Made by a program: the position numbers and the translations under genes. This document shows, in pieces, positions 51,949-62,287 of a stretch of 64,000 nucleotides of DNA. Where the stretch lies: positions 372,001 through 436,000 of the forward strand of contig NZ_JACOGD010000003.1 in NCBI RefSeq assembly GCF_014284235.1, given 5' to 3'. The stretch is from Cognatundibacterium curvum (GTDB lineage Bacteria > Pseudomonadota > Gammaproteobacteria > Burkholderiales > Burkholderiaceae_D). Positions within the stretch are counted from its first letter, which is position 1. Every line of letters begins with the position of its first letter. The notes under the pieces were generated by a model. It was not told the DNA's origin. It did no database searches and was given only the letters and a program-made list of their open reading frames with translations.

Positions 51949-53067
51949 ATGACTGGGCCGCTGGCAGGATTGCGTGTGATAGAAATGCTGGGCCTGGGGC
52001 CTGGTCCGTTTGCTGGCATGATGCTGGCGGATATGGGAGCTGAGGTGGTTCGGGTGCAGCGCCGCGCCGACTCTGCCACGGCGGCGGCGCAGGTATTTCC
52101 TTTGTTGGGCAGTCGTTATGATGTGCTGGGGCGCAGCCGGCGTGTGATCACGCTGGATTTGAAATCGCCGCAGGATCAGGCGACCTTGTTGGCGCTGAGT
52201 GACAAAGCGGATGCCTTGATCGAAGGCTACCGGCCCGGTGTAATGGAAAAACTGGGGCTGGGACCCGAGGTTTGCCTGCAGCGTAATCCGCGTCTGGTGT
52301 ATGGACGTATGACAGGCTGGGGACAGACCGGACCCTTAGCGCACAGTGCCGGACACGATATCAATTACCTCGCGCTGAGTGGCATGTTGCAAGCGATGGG
52401 TAGACCGGATAGTCCGCCTGCGCCACCCTTGAATCTGGTGGCTGATTTTGGTGGCGGTGGCATGCTGCTCGCGTTTGGTGTGGTCTGCGCTTTGCTGGAA
52501 GCGCGTCAATCGGGACAGGGGCAAGTGGTGGATGCGGCAATGACGGAAGGCAGTGCATTGTTGGGCGCGATGCTATATGGCTTTCAGGCCGCCGGAGCCT
52601 GGTCCTTACAGCGGGGTACTAATCTGCTCGATGGTGCTGCGCATTTCTACGATACCTATGCTTGTGCCGACCAGCGTTATATGGCGGTCGGTGCGATAGA
52701 GCCTGCGTTTTATCAGCAATTGCTGCAACTGGCCGGAATAGAAGCAAGCCAGTTACCGGCGCAGTTTGATCGCGCTGGCTGGGCCGCTGCCAAACAACAG
52801 CTGGCGCAGGTATTTGCGACAAAAACTCAGGCGCAATGGTGTGAATTACTGGAGGGCAGTGATGCCTGTTGCGCACCGGTGCTGGATATGCAAAACGCGC
52901 CTTTGCATCCACATGCAAAAGCGCGTTCCAGTTTTGTCGAACTCGATGGTGTGGTGCAGCCAGCACCGGCACCGCGTTTCAGCCGTACCCAGCCGGATGT
53001 ACCTGCGCAATCCGCGCATCAGAACGATGAGTCGGCTGCGATACTGCGCGACTGGGGTATAGCCTGA
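51949..53067 (+). CDS. Alpha-methylacyl-CoA racemase (CaiB/BaiF family)
   Basis: A 372-residue family III CoA-transferase-fold enzyme. It matches bacterial alpha-methylacyl-CoA racemase, with the catalytic His136 (GHDINY), Asp166 (ADFGGG) and Glu251 (GAIEPAF), each ten residues later than in the mycobacterial enzyme MCR. The reaction inverts the 2-methyl configuration of branched acyl-CoA before beta-oxidation. The ATG at 51949 is eight bases after AGGAG, which excludes GTG 51943. It is divergent from a TetR gene. Confidence 0.9.
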   Translation: MTGPLAGLRVIEMLGLGPGPFAGMMLADMGAEVVRVQRRADSATAAAQVFPLLGSRYDVLGRSRRVITLDLKSPQDQATLLALSDKADALIEGYRPGVMEKLGLGPEVCLQRNPRLVYGRMTGWGQTGPLAHSAGHDINYLALSGMLQAMGRPDSPPAPPLNLVADFGGGGMLLAFGVVCALLEARQSGQGQVVDAAMTEGSALLGAMLYGFQAAGAWSLQRGTNLLDGAAHFYDTYACADQRYMAVGAIEPAFYQQLLQLAGIEASQLPAQFDRAGWAAAKQQLAQVFATKTQAQWCELLEGSDACCAPVLDMQNAPLHPHAKARSSFVELDGVVQPAPAPRFSRTQPDVPAQSAHQNDESAAILRDWGIA

Positions 53068-53081
53068 GTCGCTCAGGTTTT
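53063..53081 (+). terminator. Compact intrinsic terminator of the racemase gene
   Basis: A perfect 6-bp stem (cctgag / ctcagg) with a 3-base loop overlaps the TGA stop (53065-53067) and is followed by TTTT (53078-53081). It separates the gene from the convergent DUF5916-type gene 16 bases further on. Confidence 0.75.
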
Positions 53082-53096
53082 AACATTAGCTCAGCT

Positions 53097-55352
53097 TCAG
53101 ATACGCCATGACAGCTTCACAAAGACTTCGTTTTGCTGGCGTCTGGCAGTAAAGCCGGGTGTCTCATTGCCGGAGCGGGTCCAGCCCAGATAGGCTACCC
53201 GTCCCAGGCTCTCGGTATGGGTGTACACCAGCGAACTGATATGGCGCTCACTATCGGCAGCGACCGCTTTTTGGTACAAGGCCGGATTGCGCCAGGCATG
53301 GCCGCGTTGATAAATCAGACGCAGATTGTCCTGGCTGCTGAAGTGCAGCACGCTGTTGAGTTGAAATGCGGTCTCGGTGTAGGCGCGGCCAGACTGAGTG
53401 ACGCCGGGCGTGGCAGACTGATCGATCCAGTTGATCGCAAAATTAGGTTCCAGCTCGAAGCGGTCATGCAGACGCAGTTTGGCGCTGCTGTTCAGCGTAC
53501 CGCCGCGACCGAGGCGGTTGCTGTCGATATCGATCACATCGCCCAGTGTCAGGTCAGCGGAAACCCTGGCCACCTGGCGACCGGGACTCACGCCAAAACC
53601 GGCCAGTAACTTATTGCTTGAAAATACTTCACCCGTTTCGCTGACACGGCTCTGGCTGGCCGGGCTGACGGCCAGATAGGCACTGCTGTCGTAATGGCTG
53701 GCAACACGTATGCCGGGTATCAGGCTGCGGCCCATGATATTGCCGAGGCTGTCGCGTTTGTATTCCAGCTGCAGATAAGGATTCACTTCATGGAAGAGGC
53801 CGTTACGGCCCAATTTTTTGACCAGCTCAGAGTTAAAGCTGCGAAATCCGGTCTGTGAAAAAAAGCCATTATCGGCACGGAAGTCTTTACTTAAATCCTT
53901 GTAAGTGGCGGACATTGCCCAACTGTCGTTGCCACGCGACCATTCGAGATGCGCAGCATGACCACGTGTGCTGTTGCCTGCGACCAGATTGCCATCGGCA
54001 TTGGCCTGGGCGGTGGTCTGGCTGATTAAGAGCTGGCCGCGCAGCATTTCATTTTCATTACGCTGCCAGATAAAGTCAGGGCCGAACACGCGGTTATACG
54101 CTTTCGACTGGCTCAAAGTGCGATCAGTGAATACCGCACCCGCAGATAAACTGCCAAAGTGGAAGTTGGCGCGCGCATCGGTGGCGATGGAATCCTCGGT
54201 GCGGGTCGCGAGTCCGGTGTAATAATTGTTCGGCAGCAGCACCAGGCCACCGGCGACATCTCTGGCTGTGAGGATGCTGATATCACGCTCGCCATCGCGC
54301 CGCGTATAACGCAAGCCTGCATCAGGATTGGAAATGCTGCGCGTGCTGATGACATTCATCGGCGTTTTCAGCATATCAGCGCCTTCCAAAAAGAACGGCC
54401 GTTTTTCAGAGACGAAAATACTGAAGCGGGTATTACCGGATAACTGAGGTGCATCCAGCTCGATTTGTGAAAAATCCGGGCGTATGGTGGCATCGAAAGT
54501 CGTGGCGGAATCCGGCCTGAATTTCATGTCCAGACTCAGCTGATTACTGCTCGCTGATTTTGCCGCTGAGCCGCTTTGTTCATCGCGACTGCGGCGGCTG
54601 ACTATCTGTGGCGTGATGCTCCAGTTCATACCGGAAGGCAGATTTTTCAAGCCCTGAATATCATCTGAGAAGCATAGATTGCAACTGGCAGCACGTGTGA
54701 CGCCACCGCTATACATACGGTAACGCTGATCCCTGGTCATATTCCTCAATACCAGCAGGCTCCAGGGTTTTTCCGCATTTTTATCATAGGCGATTTCGGA
54801 AAACGGTATCCGGTATTCGGCACTCCAGCCATCATCCTGTATAGCGGTCGCGACCTGATAATCATAGTCGGGTGCAGTATCGTCACCCGTCATATCCGAG
54901 TACATGCCATCCATGATCGCACCACGCGCATTGACGTAAAACACTTGCGACGCCTTATGACTGCCGCTGGCATCGATGTAGAGTGCGACAAAGTCCTGAT
55001 CGATACTGATCTTATCGCGTCGTGCAAAAGGTGCGCGTATCAGTGCCGCCTTGTCATCGTAAGCCTTGATGCCGACGTACAGATATTTTTCATCATAGGC
55101 CAGCCTTACTTCGGTTTTCAAATGCGCTTTTTGCTGATCGACAGGCTGAGTTTGATAAAAGGTATCAAACACCGGCGCCTTGGCCCAGATTGCCTCATCC
55201 AGCTTGCCATCGACTTGTATGTGCTGGGTTTTATCTGTGATGGGGTAGGCCTGAAAGCCGGCGGGTGCTGCGCAGACAGCGCCGCACAGCAGTGACAGAG
55301 CAAGGCTGCAGCCCGGCAGTAGCAGGTGCTTGAAAAGAGTTGGAGTAGGCAT
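53097..55352 (-). CDS. DUF5916/CBM9-like outer-membrane protein
   Basis: A 751-residue exported protein. A signal peptide (about 1-28, ending CAAPAG) precedes a carbohydrate-binding family 9-like domain (about 40-215: VDGKLDEAIWAKAPV, KYLYVGIKAYD, GWSAEYRIPFSEIAY). The remainder (about 230-751) matches DUF5916 and is rich in alternating strands, with a final FVKLSWRI ending in an aromatic-hydrophobic pattern typical of beta-barrels. The function is unknown; members often accompany TonB receptors and peptidases, as here. A terminator for the next minus-strand gene lies upstream of this start, so it has its own promoter. Confidence 0.82.
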   Translation of the reverse strand: MPTPTLFKHLLLPGCSLALSLLCGAVCAAPAGFQAYPITDKTQHIQVDGKLDEAIWAKAPVFDTFYQTQPVDQQKAHLKTEVRLAYDEKYLYVGIKAYDDKAALIRAPFARRDKISIDQDFVALYIDASGSHKASQVFYVNARGAIMDGMYSDMTGDDTAPDYDYQVATAIQDDGWSAEYRIPFSEIAYDKNAEKPWSLLVLRNMTRDQRYRMYSGGVTRAASCNLCFSDDIQGLKNLPSGMNWSITPQIVSRRSRDEQSGSAAKSASSNQLSLDMKFRPDSATTFDATIRPDFSQIELDAPQLSGNTRFSIFVSEKRPFFLEGADMLKTPMNVISTRSISNPDAGLRYTRRDGERDISILTARDVAGGLVLLPNNYYTGLATRTEDSIATDARANFHFGSLSAGAVFTDRTLSQSKAYNRVFGPDFIWQRNENEMLRGQLLISQTTAQANADGNLVAGNSTRGHAAHLEWSRGNDSWAMSATYKDLSKDFRADNGFFSQTGFRSFNSELVKKLGRNGLFHEVNPYLQLEYKRDSLGNIMGRSLIPGIRVASHYDSSAYLAVSPASQSRVSETGEVFSSNKLLAGFGVSPGRQVARVSADLTLGDVIDIDSNRLGRGGTLNSSAKLRLHDRFELEPNFAINWIDQSATPGVTQSGRAYTETAFQLNSVLHFSSQDNLRLIYQRGHAWRNPALYQKAVAADSERHISSLVYTHTESLGRVAYLGWTRSGNETPGFTARRQQNEVFVKLSWRI

Positions 55353-55431
55353 GATATTAGCTTTAGGCGGGTGAAGTTTGAGCTGGGTATCAGACTGCTT
55401 ACTGTGCCTGGAGTTCCTGAAGGAAGCAGAT

Positions 55432-55461
55432 AAAAAAACCCGGCTTTTCAGCCGGGTTTTT
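55432..55461 (-). terminator. Bidirectional intrinsic terminator after the TonB receptor gene
   Basis: A 6-bp GC stem (cccggc 55439-55444 / gccggg 55451-55456), extended by an A-run on the left and a T-run on the right, with a 6-base loop. On the minus strand the stem is followed by a U-tract (complement of 55432-55438), about 30 bases after the receptor stop. Confidence 0.9.
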
Positions 55462-55491
55462 ACACTTCAATTTCAATAAACGATGACTTGA

Positions 55492-58299
55492 TTATTTGAA
55501 TTTGTAGTTTGCGCTGACTGTCAGAGCACGACCTTGTGGGTTGTGCAGAACAGTGTTGTAGTAGTTGTAGTTGGGATCGAATGGAGCATTGCGATCAAAT
55601 ACATTACGTACTGTTGCGCGCAGTGTCAGATCTTTGAAGCCTGTGTAAGTTGCACCCATATCGAAGGACGTGAATGAAGCTACGCGGCAATCAGATGTTT
55701 CTGCTAACTCTGCTTTAGTGAAGCCTGGGCTGCAGATGGTTTTTACACCTGTTGTGGTGTTGAATGCAGGCAGACCATAGCCACTCACATAGTTCATCGA
55801 ACCAAATACGGAGTAGTCATTCAGAGACCAAGTCAGATTCAGACGGGTTTTCAAGCGCGGTGTGTCGCCTGTATCCGATGTATCAACAAATGGATTGCCT
55901 GCTTCGCTTTGATATTTGAAGCTGTCAATATAGCCAGCAAACAAAGTTGTATTCAAACGACCCCATTCACCCAGATTTGCTTTGTAAGCCAATTCCAGAT
56001 CCACACCTTTAACAATGGATTCACCAAGGTTCAGGTATTTACGTTTTACACCAACTACAGTGCCTGTGCCTGGAATAGGATTGCCTTTTGCGTCTTTCAA
56101 CAATGTTGTCGGGTCAGGACTGCGGAATACTACGTCATTGTAAAAAGTGTTACCTTCAGCATACAGTTTACGCAGGATGTCGTTAGAGCTCAGACGATCG
56201 ATTTCATTCTTGCGGCTGATTTGATACACGTCCAGCGTACCGCTGAAGTTTGCTGTCGGTGCAAATACCAGACCCAGGGTTTTGCTGCGGGATGTTTCTG
56301 GTTTCAACTGAGTATTGGCAACGATGAACGACGCGATACTACGAGTACCAGTCGTACATTCATTGGTTTCGTAGTTAGTCGCGCCAGGAATTGCCGCACC
56401 GGTCGGGCACCGTACCCAGTCACGGTTAGTGTTGATGGTCTGGAAGCTGGATACATTCGACGTCGAGATCTGCGTCAGGCCTGGAGCGCGGAAGCCTTCA
56501 GAAACCGTACCACGGAAGCTTAATTCAGGAATCGGTGTGTATTTGAAGCCAATTTTTGGCGTCGTTGAAGAGCCATAGTCGCTGTAACGGTCATAACGTA
56601 CCGCTGCCTCGATATTGACAGACTTCAGCACTGGAAGGTTAGCTTCTGTGAACAGAGAGGCGACATTGCGTGAGCCAGTTGCCGACGATGCGCCACGACC
56701 AACGTAGTTACCTGCTGCCAGATTGGCATCAGAAACCATCTCGATACTTTCACGGCGATATTCGCCACCTGCAGCGATACCGATAGCGCCACCAGCCAGT
56801 TGACCGAATTCTGTGGAACCTTTGAGGTCAACGCTGTTGACGGTTGTTTCGCCGCGGGAGTTTGCATCAGGACTAATTTGCTTGAGCAATTCAGCACTGT
56901 TAGTGCCGCCAAAACGATATTTTTCCAGTGCAGCACCTGCGGTCACGGCATTGATTGCACCGTAGTCGCGGGATTCACGTTTGGATTTATTCAGCATTAC
57001 ACCAGACTGCCAGTCCCAGCCAAAGTGTGTGCCGCTCAGACCACCGACCAGACGATAGGTGGTTTGCGTGACATCAGTACCTGCAGCGATATCAGCCAGA
57101 CGTGCGCCAGTCGCTACACGCAGTTGGTTTGCACTGTTCGCGGCAAACAAAGGATTGTCCGGATGATTGGCTGGCAGTGCAAAGCGGAAAGAACGGCGAT
57201 TACCTGCAGGGTCAAACCAGGTGCTCAGACCGCTGGACAGGGTGGCGAAGCCACCACTGCTTGGAAATTCATTTTCCAGACGCGATACACCAGCCTCAAC
57301 AAAGCCAGTAATGTCTTTAGTGACATTGAAAGAAGCACGGGAGAACAGGTTGGCAGACTTCGAAGGCGTAGTGAAGTAAGCATATTGGTTCAAGTCCATT
57401 GCGCAAGCTGGTGCTTTGCTAGACAAAATAGTCGAGCTGACTTGATTTGCAGGACATTTACTTGGATACACAGGTGCATTCGTGTTGTAAACGCCGCTGC
57501 CTACACCTGTTTCAGGATAGTAGTTAGGTGTAAAAGTAATCGCGCTGTCCGCACCGAAAATATCACCGCCCCATTTGCCGCGTGCTACTGGTAAAGCACT
57601 GATGCCACCGGATTTTTCAACTTTAGTGCCTTCGCGTTTGCTGACATCCAGGCCAACCATAATGTTGAAACCGTCTGTGTCTACATCACCGTAGCCACCG
57701 AACAGGGAGATGTTATTGTTTTTGAAGCCACCCTGAGTCGCGCCGGATGTGGTTGCAGTTGCTTCCAGGCCTTTGTACTCTTTTTTGAGGATGATGTTCA
57801 CAACGCCGGCGATCGCATCAGAGCCGTAAACAGCGGATGCGCCGTCTTTCAATACTTCAACGCGCTCAATCGCGGACATTGGAATATTGTTGATGTTGTA
57901 CAGGGTGGATTGACCGGAGTTAGGATCAGCTGTTGCTGTTGCTGCCATACGGCGGCCATTGATCAGCGTCAGTGTCGATGCAGAACCCAGACCACGCAGG
58001 GATGCAGTTGCTGTACCAGCAGCAAAACCATTGCCGGATGTGAAGTCATTCTGACCACCGGATGTGATGGATGGAATGGTTTGCATCAGTTCGGACATGT
58101 TAGTCGCGCCAGAACGTTTGATGTCTTCTGCTCTGATCACTTGCACTGGAGATGCTGTTTCAGTATTAGTACGTTTGATGCTGGTACCAGTCACTTCCAC
58201 TTTTTGAATCTTTTCAGTGGTCTGTGCTTCTTGCGCAAAAGCAGCGGTACTGAACATACCGATCGTTGCTAATGCAGCTGTGATTTTATTTAATTTCAT
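55492..58299 (-). CDS. TonB-dependent outer-membrane receptor
   Basis: A 935-residue receptor. The signal peptide (about 1-22, ending AAFAQ) is followed by a TonB-box-like region (KIQKVEVTGT), the plug domain (about 50-165, with TSITSGG-like and LRGLGSASTLTLINGRRM) and a 22-strand beta-barrel to the C-terminus, which ends in KF with preceding aromatics (VSANYKFK). It lacks a secretin-type signalling domain. The sequence belongs to the large proteobacterial group annotated as oar-like or peptide/carbohydrate receptors, so the ligand is not clear. GGAGAG precedes the ATG. It is divergent from a peptidase-like amidohydrolase gene, suggesting a shared substrate such as peptides. Confidence 0.92.
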   Translation of the reverse strand: MKLNKITAALATIGMFSTAAFAQEAQTTEKIQKVEVTGTSIKRTNTETASPVQVIRAEDIKRSGATNMSELMQTIPSITSGGQNDFTSGNGFAAGTATASLRGLGSASTLTLINGRRMAATATADPNSGQSTLYNINNIPMSAIERVEVLKDGASAVYGSDAIAGVVNIILKKEYKGLEATATTSGATQGGFKNNNISLFGGYGDVDTDGFNIMVGLDVSKREGTKVEKSGGISALPVARGKWGGDIFGADSAITFTPNYYPETGVGSGVYNTNAPVYPSKCPANQVSSTILSSKAPACAMDLNQYAYFTTPSKSANLFSRASFNVTKDITGFVEAGVSRLENEFPSSGGFATLSSGLSTWFDPAGNRRSFRFALPANHPDNPLFAANSANQLRVATGARLADIAAGTDVTQTTYRLVGGLSGTHFGWDWQSGVMLNKSKRESRDYGAINAVTAGAALEKYRFGGTNSAELLKQISPDANSRGETTVNSVDLKGSTEFGQLAGGAIGIAAGGEYRRESIEMVSDANLAAGNYVGRGASSATGSRNVASLFTEANLPVLKSVNIEAAVRYDRYSDYGSSTTPKIGFKYTPIPELSFRGTVSEGFRAPGLTQISTSNVSSFQTINTNRDWVRCPTGAAIPGATNYETNECTTGTRSIASFIVANTQLKPETSRSKTLGLVFAPTANFSGTLDVYQISRKNEIDRLSSNDILRKLYAEGNTFYNDVVFRSPDPTTLLKDAKGNPIPGTGTVVGVKRKYLNLGESIVKGVDLELAYKANLGEWGRLNTTLFAGYIDSFKYQSEAGNPFVDTSDTGDTPRLKTRLNLTWSLNDYSVFGSMNYVSGYGLPAFNTTTGVKTICSPGFTKAELAETSDCRVASFTSFDMGATYTGFKDLTLRATVRNVFDRNAPFDPNYNYYNTVLHNPQGRALTVSANYKFK

Positions 58300-58907
58300 T
58301 CTTTAACTCTCCGGTTATAGAAAACCCAATCAATGACAGGTTCGCGTGGGGTTACCCCTACAATGCAAACGCTTCTTCTTCGCAATGCAGCAATTGATGT
58401 TCACTTTTTCTCCACGAGATCCCCCCCGCTGAGAAAAAATTTGTGCCCCGACATTAATAGTAACAATTTGTATTATTTCTCCAAGTAAAATCGTAAAAAC
58501 TGGTAGCAATTTAATAAATAAATGTCGTTTTTTTGTTCAATTTAATATTTCTCCTGAAAAAAACTTTTCATGGATATGTATTTTCCACCTAAGCCAGCCT
58601 CGTTTTCTGATGATGTTGCGTCAGCGTTCCAAGCGTAATTTCAATTTCAACTACCTCTAATTTTTTGGATTGCCCAGCTATATATCTGGGATTGTGGAGA
58701 TAAATAGCTGATATAGCTCGTTTCCCTCAGTATTGGGGTAGCGATGCTGTTATCTGACATGCTGGGAAATGAAGTAATTTCAAAGGAAGCTATTCAATTC
58801 GGAACTTTCTACATTGTGATACATCCTAGTCCGGCGGGCTGAATACCAAGTGCACCGGGATTTCGGTGTTGCAGTGCAAAAAAATAAGTCAAAAAAGGAG
58901 AGTTTCT
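58300..58907. promoter_or_regulatory. 608-base divergent regulatory region
   Basis: No gene is visible. Reading leftward, TTGAAC, 17 bases and TTATTA in the AT-rich part around 58505-58536 form a candidate promoter for the TonB receptor. Toward the right gene there is an inverted repeat cccag/ctggg around TATATAT near 58674-58692 and an AGCT-N5-AGCT dyad near 58707-58719, possible operators. A small gtgggg/cccctac hairpin lies near 58347-58362 in the receptor leader. The long AT-rich spacer suggests regulated divergent transcription. Confidence 0.45.
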
Positions 58908-61900
58908 GTGTCAAAAAAACGTTTAATCCCACTCGCAGTGGCGCTGTGCTTTGCAGCTAACAGTGGCGATATGTATGCGGCAAACGAGGTAAAAAAAGAG
59001 CCTGCAAAAAAGTGGGATGTGAATCAGCCACCTGGTGAAAAACAAGTCGTCAATATTGATACCCGTAGCGGTACCTGGATGAGTGTGGATGTGAGTCCGG
59101 ATGGTAAGCAAATCGTATTCGATCTGCTGGGTGATATCTACACCTTGCCCATCAGTGGCGGTGAGGCTAAGCCTCTGACGCACTCAGTTGCCTGGGAAAT
59201 GCAGGCGCGTTTTTCGCCCGATGGTAAACAAATCGCCTTTATGTCGGATGCGGGTGGCGGCGATAATGTGTGGATAATGAACGCGGATGGTAGCAATCCG
59301 CGTCAGGTGACCAAAGAAGATTTTCGCTTGTTGAATAATCCCGTCTGGCATCCGTCAGGTCAGTATCTGGCGGCACGCAAGCATTACAGCGGTACGCGCT
59401 CACTGGGTTCGGGTGAAATCTGGATGTATCACACCCAAGGTGGTGCTGGCATACAGCTCAATGAAAAACCGAACTGGCAGAAGGACCTGGGCGAACCTGC
59501 ATTCTCGCCCGATGGTCGCTATGTGTATTATTCCCAGGATACGACTGGTGGCACTTCGTTTGAATATAACAAAGATTCCAACGGTCAGATTTACCAGATC
59601 TTCCGCAAAGATTTACAGGACGGTAAAGTTAAGGCACTGGTCAGTGGCGCCGGTGGTGCGGTCCGGCCGGTTCCTTCGCCGGACGGTAAGTATCTGGCCT
59701 TTGTGCGTCGTATCCGCAATCAATCTGCCTTGTTCCTGAAGGATTTGCAGACTGGTGAAGAACGTGCGGCCTGGCCGGAGCTGGAGCGTGATATGCAGGA
59801 AGCCTGGGCCATCCACGGCGTCTATCCTTCCTTTGCCTGGATGCCGGGCAGTAAAGAGATCGTGGTGTGGGCGAAAGGTAAGCTGTGGCGCCTCGATCCG
59901 TTTGCCGGTAAAGCGACAGAAATCGCTTTCCACGTCAAAGATACGCGTGAAATCACGCCAGCCCTGCGCTTTGCACATGAGGTCGCGCCTGAACAGTTCG
60001 ATGTGCATCAGCTGCGCTGGGTCCAGGTTTCTCCGGTTGGCGATAAAGTGATTTATTCAGCGCTGGGTCATTTGTATGTGCGCCAGTTACCTGATGGTCA
60101 GCCTAAGCGCCTGACCAGTCAGAGTCAGCATTTTGAATATTTCCCTAGCTTTTCGAAAGATGGTAAGCGTGTCGTTTACACGACCTGGAATGATGAACAG
60201 ACAGGTTCAGTGCGCGTATTGGATCTGGGTACAGGCAAAGAAACCATCGTGACCAAAACCCCCGGCAAATACACGCATCCGCGCTTGTCCCCGGATGGCA
60301 AAACCGTCACTTATGTCAAAGCACGTGGCGGCTATCTGACTACGCCCTGGAATGGCCTGGATACCGGTGTTTATACCGTGGCTGCCGATGGTCAGTCAGC
60401 GCCTAAATTACTGACAGAAGAAGGCAGTGCGCCGCAGTTTGGCAAAGACAGCAGCGCGGTGTATGTGAGTCGTACCAAGTACACCGGTGAAGTTGACTGG
60501 AGCACCTCATTGGTCAAAGTTCCGCTTGATGGAAGTCCTGAGCAGGCGGTCGCGAAAAGTGAATTCGCAGGTGAATTTGCGATTTCGCCTGATGGTCAGT
60601 GGCTCGCATTTGGTGAGCGTTTCCATGCCTATGTTACGCCTTTACCATTGGCGGGCAAGCCGGTCAGCATAGGGCAGAAAATGGATGCACTGCCGGTACG
60701 TCAGCTGGATGTGAATGCGGGTCAGTACCTGCACTGGTCGGGTGACAGTCAAAAAATCCATTTTGCATTAGGTAATCAGTTATTTACCCGTGACTTAAAA
60801 GATGCTTTCAGCTTTGTGCCAGGTGCGCCTGCGGAATTGCCTAAATTTAGCGAAGATGGCCTGCATATCGGCTTTAAACAAAAGGCCGATAAACCAAGTG
60901 GCGTGACCGTGATTTCCGGCGCACGCATTGCGACCATGAAGGGCGATGAAGTGATCGACAATGGCCGCATTGTGATCCGTGATAACCGTATCGAGCAGAT
61001 AGGACGTGTCGCTGATGTCGCTGTACCCGAAGGTGCGACCATGATTGATGCAAGCGGCAAAACCATTTTGCCTTGTATCGTCGATGTGCACTGGCATGGT
61101 GGTATGGGTGAGGGTGGCATTATCCCTCAGCAAAGCTGGATAGATTATGCTTCGCTGGCTTTTGGTGTCACGACTATTCACGATCCGTCTAACGATACCA
61201 ATGAAATTTTCACGCACAGTGAAATGCAAAAAGCCGGAGCCGTGGTGGCGCCGCGTATTTTTTCCACCGGCACCATCCTGTATGGCGCTAAGGGGAATTT
61301 CAGCGCAGTGGTGAATAATTTCGATGATGCGCTCACTCATCTGAAACGCATGAAAGCTGCCGGTGCTATTTCGGTCAAAAGCTATAACCAGCCACGTCGC
61401 GAACAAAGACAGCAGATATTGGAAGCCGCAAGGCAGACCGGCATGATGGTGGTGCCGGAAGGCGGTTCGCTGTTCCAGCACAATATGAGCATGGTGGTGG
61501 ATGGGCATACCGGTATAGAACATGCGCTGCCGGTAGAAAATGTGTATGACGACGTCAAGCAATTATGGTCACAGACCAAGGTCGGTTATACGCCTACGCT
61601 AGGTGTGGCATATGGCGGGCTTGATGGCGAGCATTACTGGTATGCGCGCACCGATGTCTGGAAGCATCCTATCCTGTCTAAATATGTGCCACGCTCGGTG
61701 TTGCAACCACGTAGCATACGGCGCGAAACAGCGCCCGAAGAAGACTTCAATGTGCTGCGTGTCGCCAAGGCTGCGAATGAGCTGCAGCGTGCCGGTGTGC
61801 CTGTGAATCTGGGGGCGCATGGTCAGCGTGAAGGCTTGGCTGCACATTGGGAAATGTGGACTATGGTGAAGGGCGGTATGACACCAATCGAAGCGATCCG

Positions 61901-62192
61901 CAGTGCGACTCTGAATGGCGCGCGCTATCTGGGGCTGGATAAAGATGTGGGTTCGCTGGAGGCAGGCAAGCTGGCAGATCTGATGATCGTCGATGGCGAT
62001 GTATTGCAGGATATCCGCCAGTCTGACCGCATCACGCATGTGATGATGAATGGCCGTTTGTTTGAAACGGCGACCATGAATCAGACCGGCAAACATCCTA
62101 AGGCCAGAAAGCCCTTCTTCTTTGAAGGAAAAACTGGTGCCGATGTGCCGGTAGACGCTACCGATTATTCTCATAATCACGCCGGGGAGTAA
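58908..62192 (+). CDS. Exported beta-propeller/amidohydrolase protein
   Basis: A 1094-residue exported protein. GTG at 58908 is the likely start (AGGAGAG upstream), giving a signal peptide ending MYAAN. Residues about 50-640 carry repeated TolB/WD40-like blades recognisable by SPDGKQI-type motifs (VSPDGKQIVF, FSPDGKQIAF, FSPDGRYVYY, SPDGKYLAF, LSPDGKTVTY). The C-terminal part (about 665-1070) is an amidohydrolase with the metal-binding HxH at 728 and 730 (DVHWHGG), further His in EHALP and LGAHGQ, and a final GSLEAGKLADLMIVDGD. Such fusions are predicted peptidase- or prolidase-like hydrolases in the periplasm. It is divergent from the TonB receptor. Confidence 0.88.
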   Translation: MSKKRLIPLAVALCFAANSGDMYAANEVKKEPAKKWDVNQPPGEKQVVNIDTRSGTWMSVDVSPDGKQIVFDLLGDIYTLPISGGEAKPLTHSVAWEMQARFSPDGKQIAFMSDAGGGDNVWIMNADGSNPRQVTKEDFRLLNNPVWHPSGQYLAARKHYSGTRSLGSGEIWMYHTQGGAGIQLNEKPNWQKDLGEPAFSPDGRYVYYSQDTTGGTSFEYNKDSNGQIYQIFRKDLQDGKVKALVSGAGGAVRPVPSPDGKYLAFVRRIRNQSALFLKDLQTGEERAAWPELERDMQEAWAIHGVYPSFAWMPGSKEIVVWAKGKLWRLDPFAGKATEIAFHVKDTREITPALRFAHEVAPEQFDVHQLRWVQVSPVGDKVIYSALGHLYVRQLPDGQPKRLTSQSQHFEYFPSFSKDGKRVVYTTWNDEQTGSVRVLDLGTGKETIVTKTPGKYTHPRLSPDGKTVTYVKARGGYLTTPWNGLDTGVYTVAADGQSAPKLLTEEGSAPQFGKDSSAVYVSRTKYTGEVDWSTSLVKVPLDGSPEQAVAKSEFAGEFAISPDGQWLAFGERFHAYVTPLPLAGKPVSIGQKMDALPVRQLDVNAGQYLHWSGDSQKIHFALGNQLFTRDLKDAFSFVPGAPAELPKFSEDGLHIGFKQKADKPSGVTVISGARIATMKGDEVIDNGRIVIRDNRIEQIGRVADVAVPEGATMIDASGKTILPCIVDVHWHGGMGEGGIIPQQSWIDYASLAFGVTTIHDPSNDTNEIFTHSEMQKAGAVVAPRIFSTGTILYGAKGNFSAVVNNFDDALTHLKRMKAAGAISVKSYNQPRREQRQQILEAARQTGMMVVPEGGSLFQHNMSMVVDGHTGIEHALPVENVYDDVKQLWSQTKVGYTPTLGVAYGGLDGEHYWYARTDVWKHPILSKYVPRSVLQPRSIRRETAPEEDFNVLRVAKAANELQRAGVPVNLGAHGQREGLAAHWEMWTMVKGGMTPIEAIRSATLNGARYLGLDKDVGSLEAGKLADLMIVDGDVLQDIRQSDRITHVMMNGRLFETATMNQTGKHPKARKPFFFEGKTGADVPVDATDYSHNHAGE

Positions 62193-62251
62193 CTCAGCCG
62201 GTGCTGTCAGTCCCGCGCAGGCGGGAGTTCAGCGGCATTCGTAAGCAGTGT

Positions 62252-62287
62252 AGCGCCATCCTGGCTCAGGCAGGGGTGGCGCTTTGT
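62252..62287 (+). terminator. Intrinsic terminator after the amidohydrolase gene
   Basis: A 10-bp stem with one G-U pair (agcgccatcc 62252-62261 / gggtggcgct 62274-62283) and a 12-base loop is followed by TTGTTGT. A smaller hairpin (tcccgc/gcggga, 62211-62226) precedes it. Confidence 0.65.
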
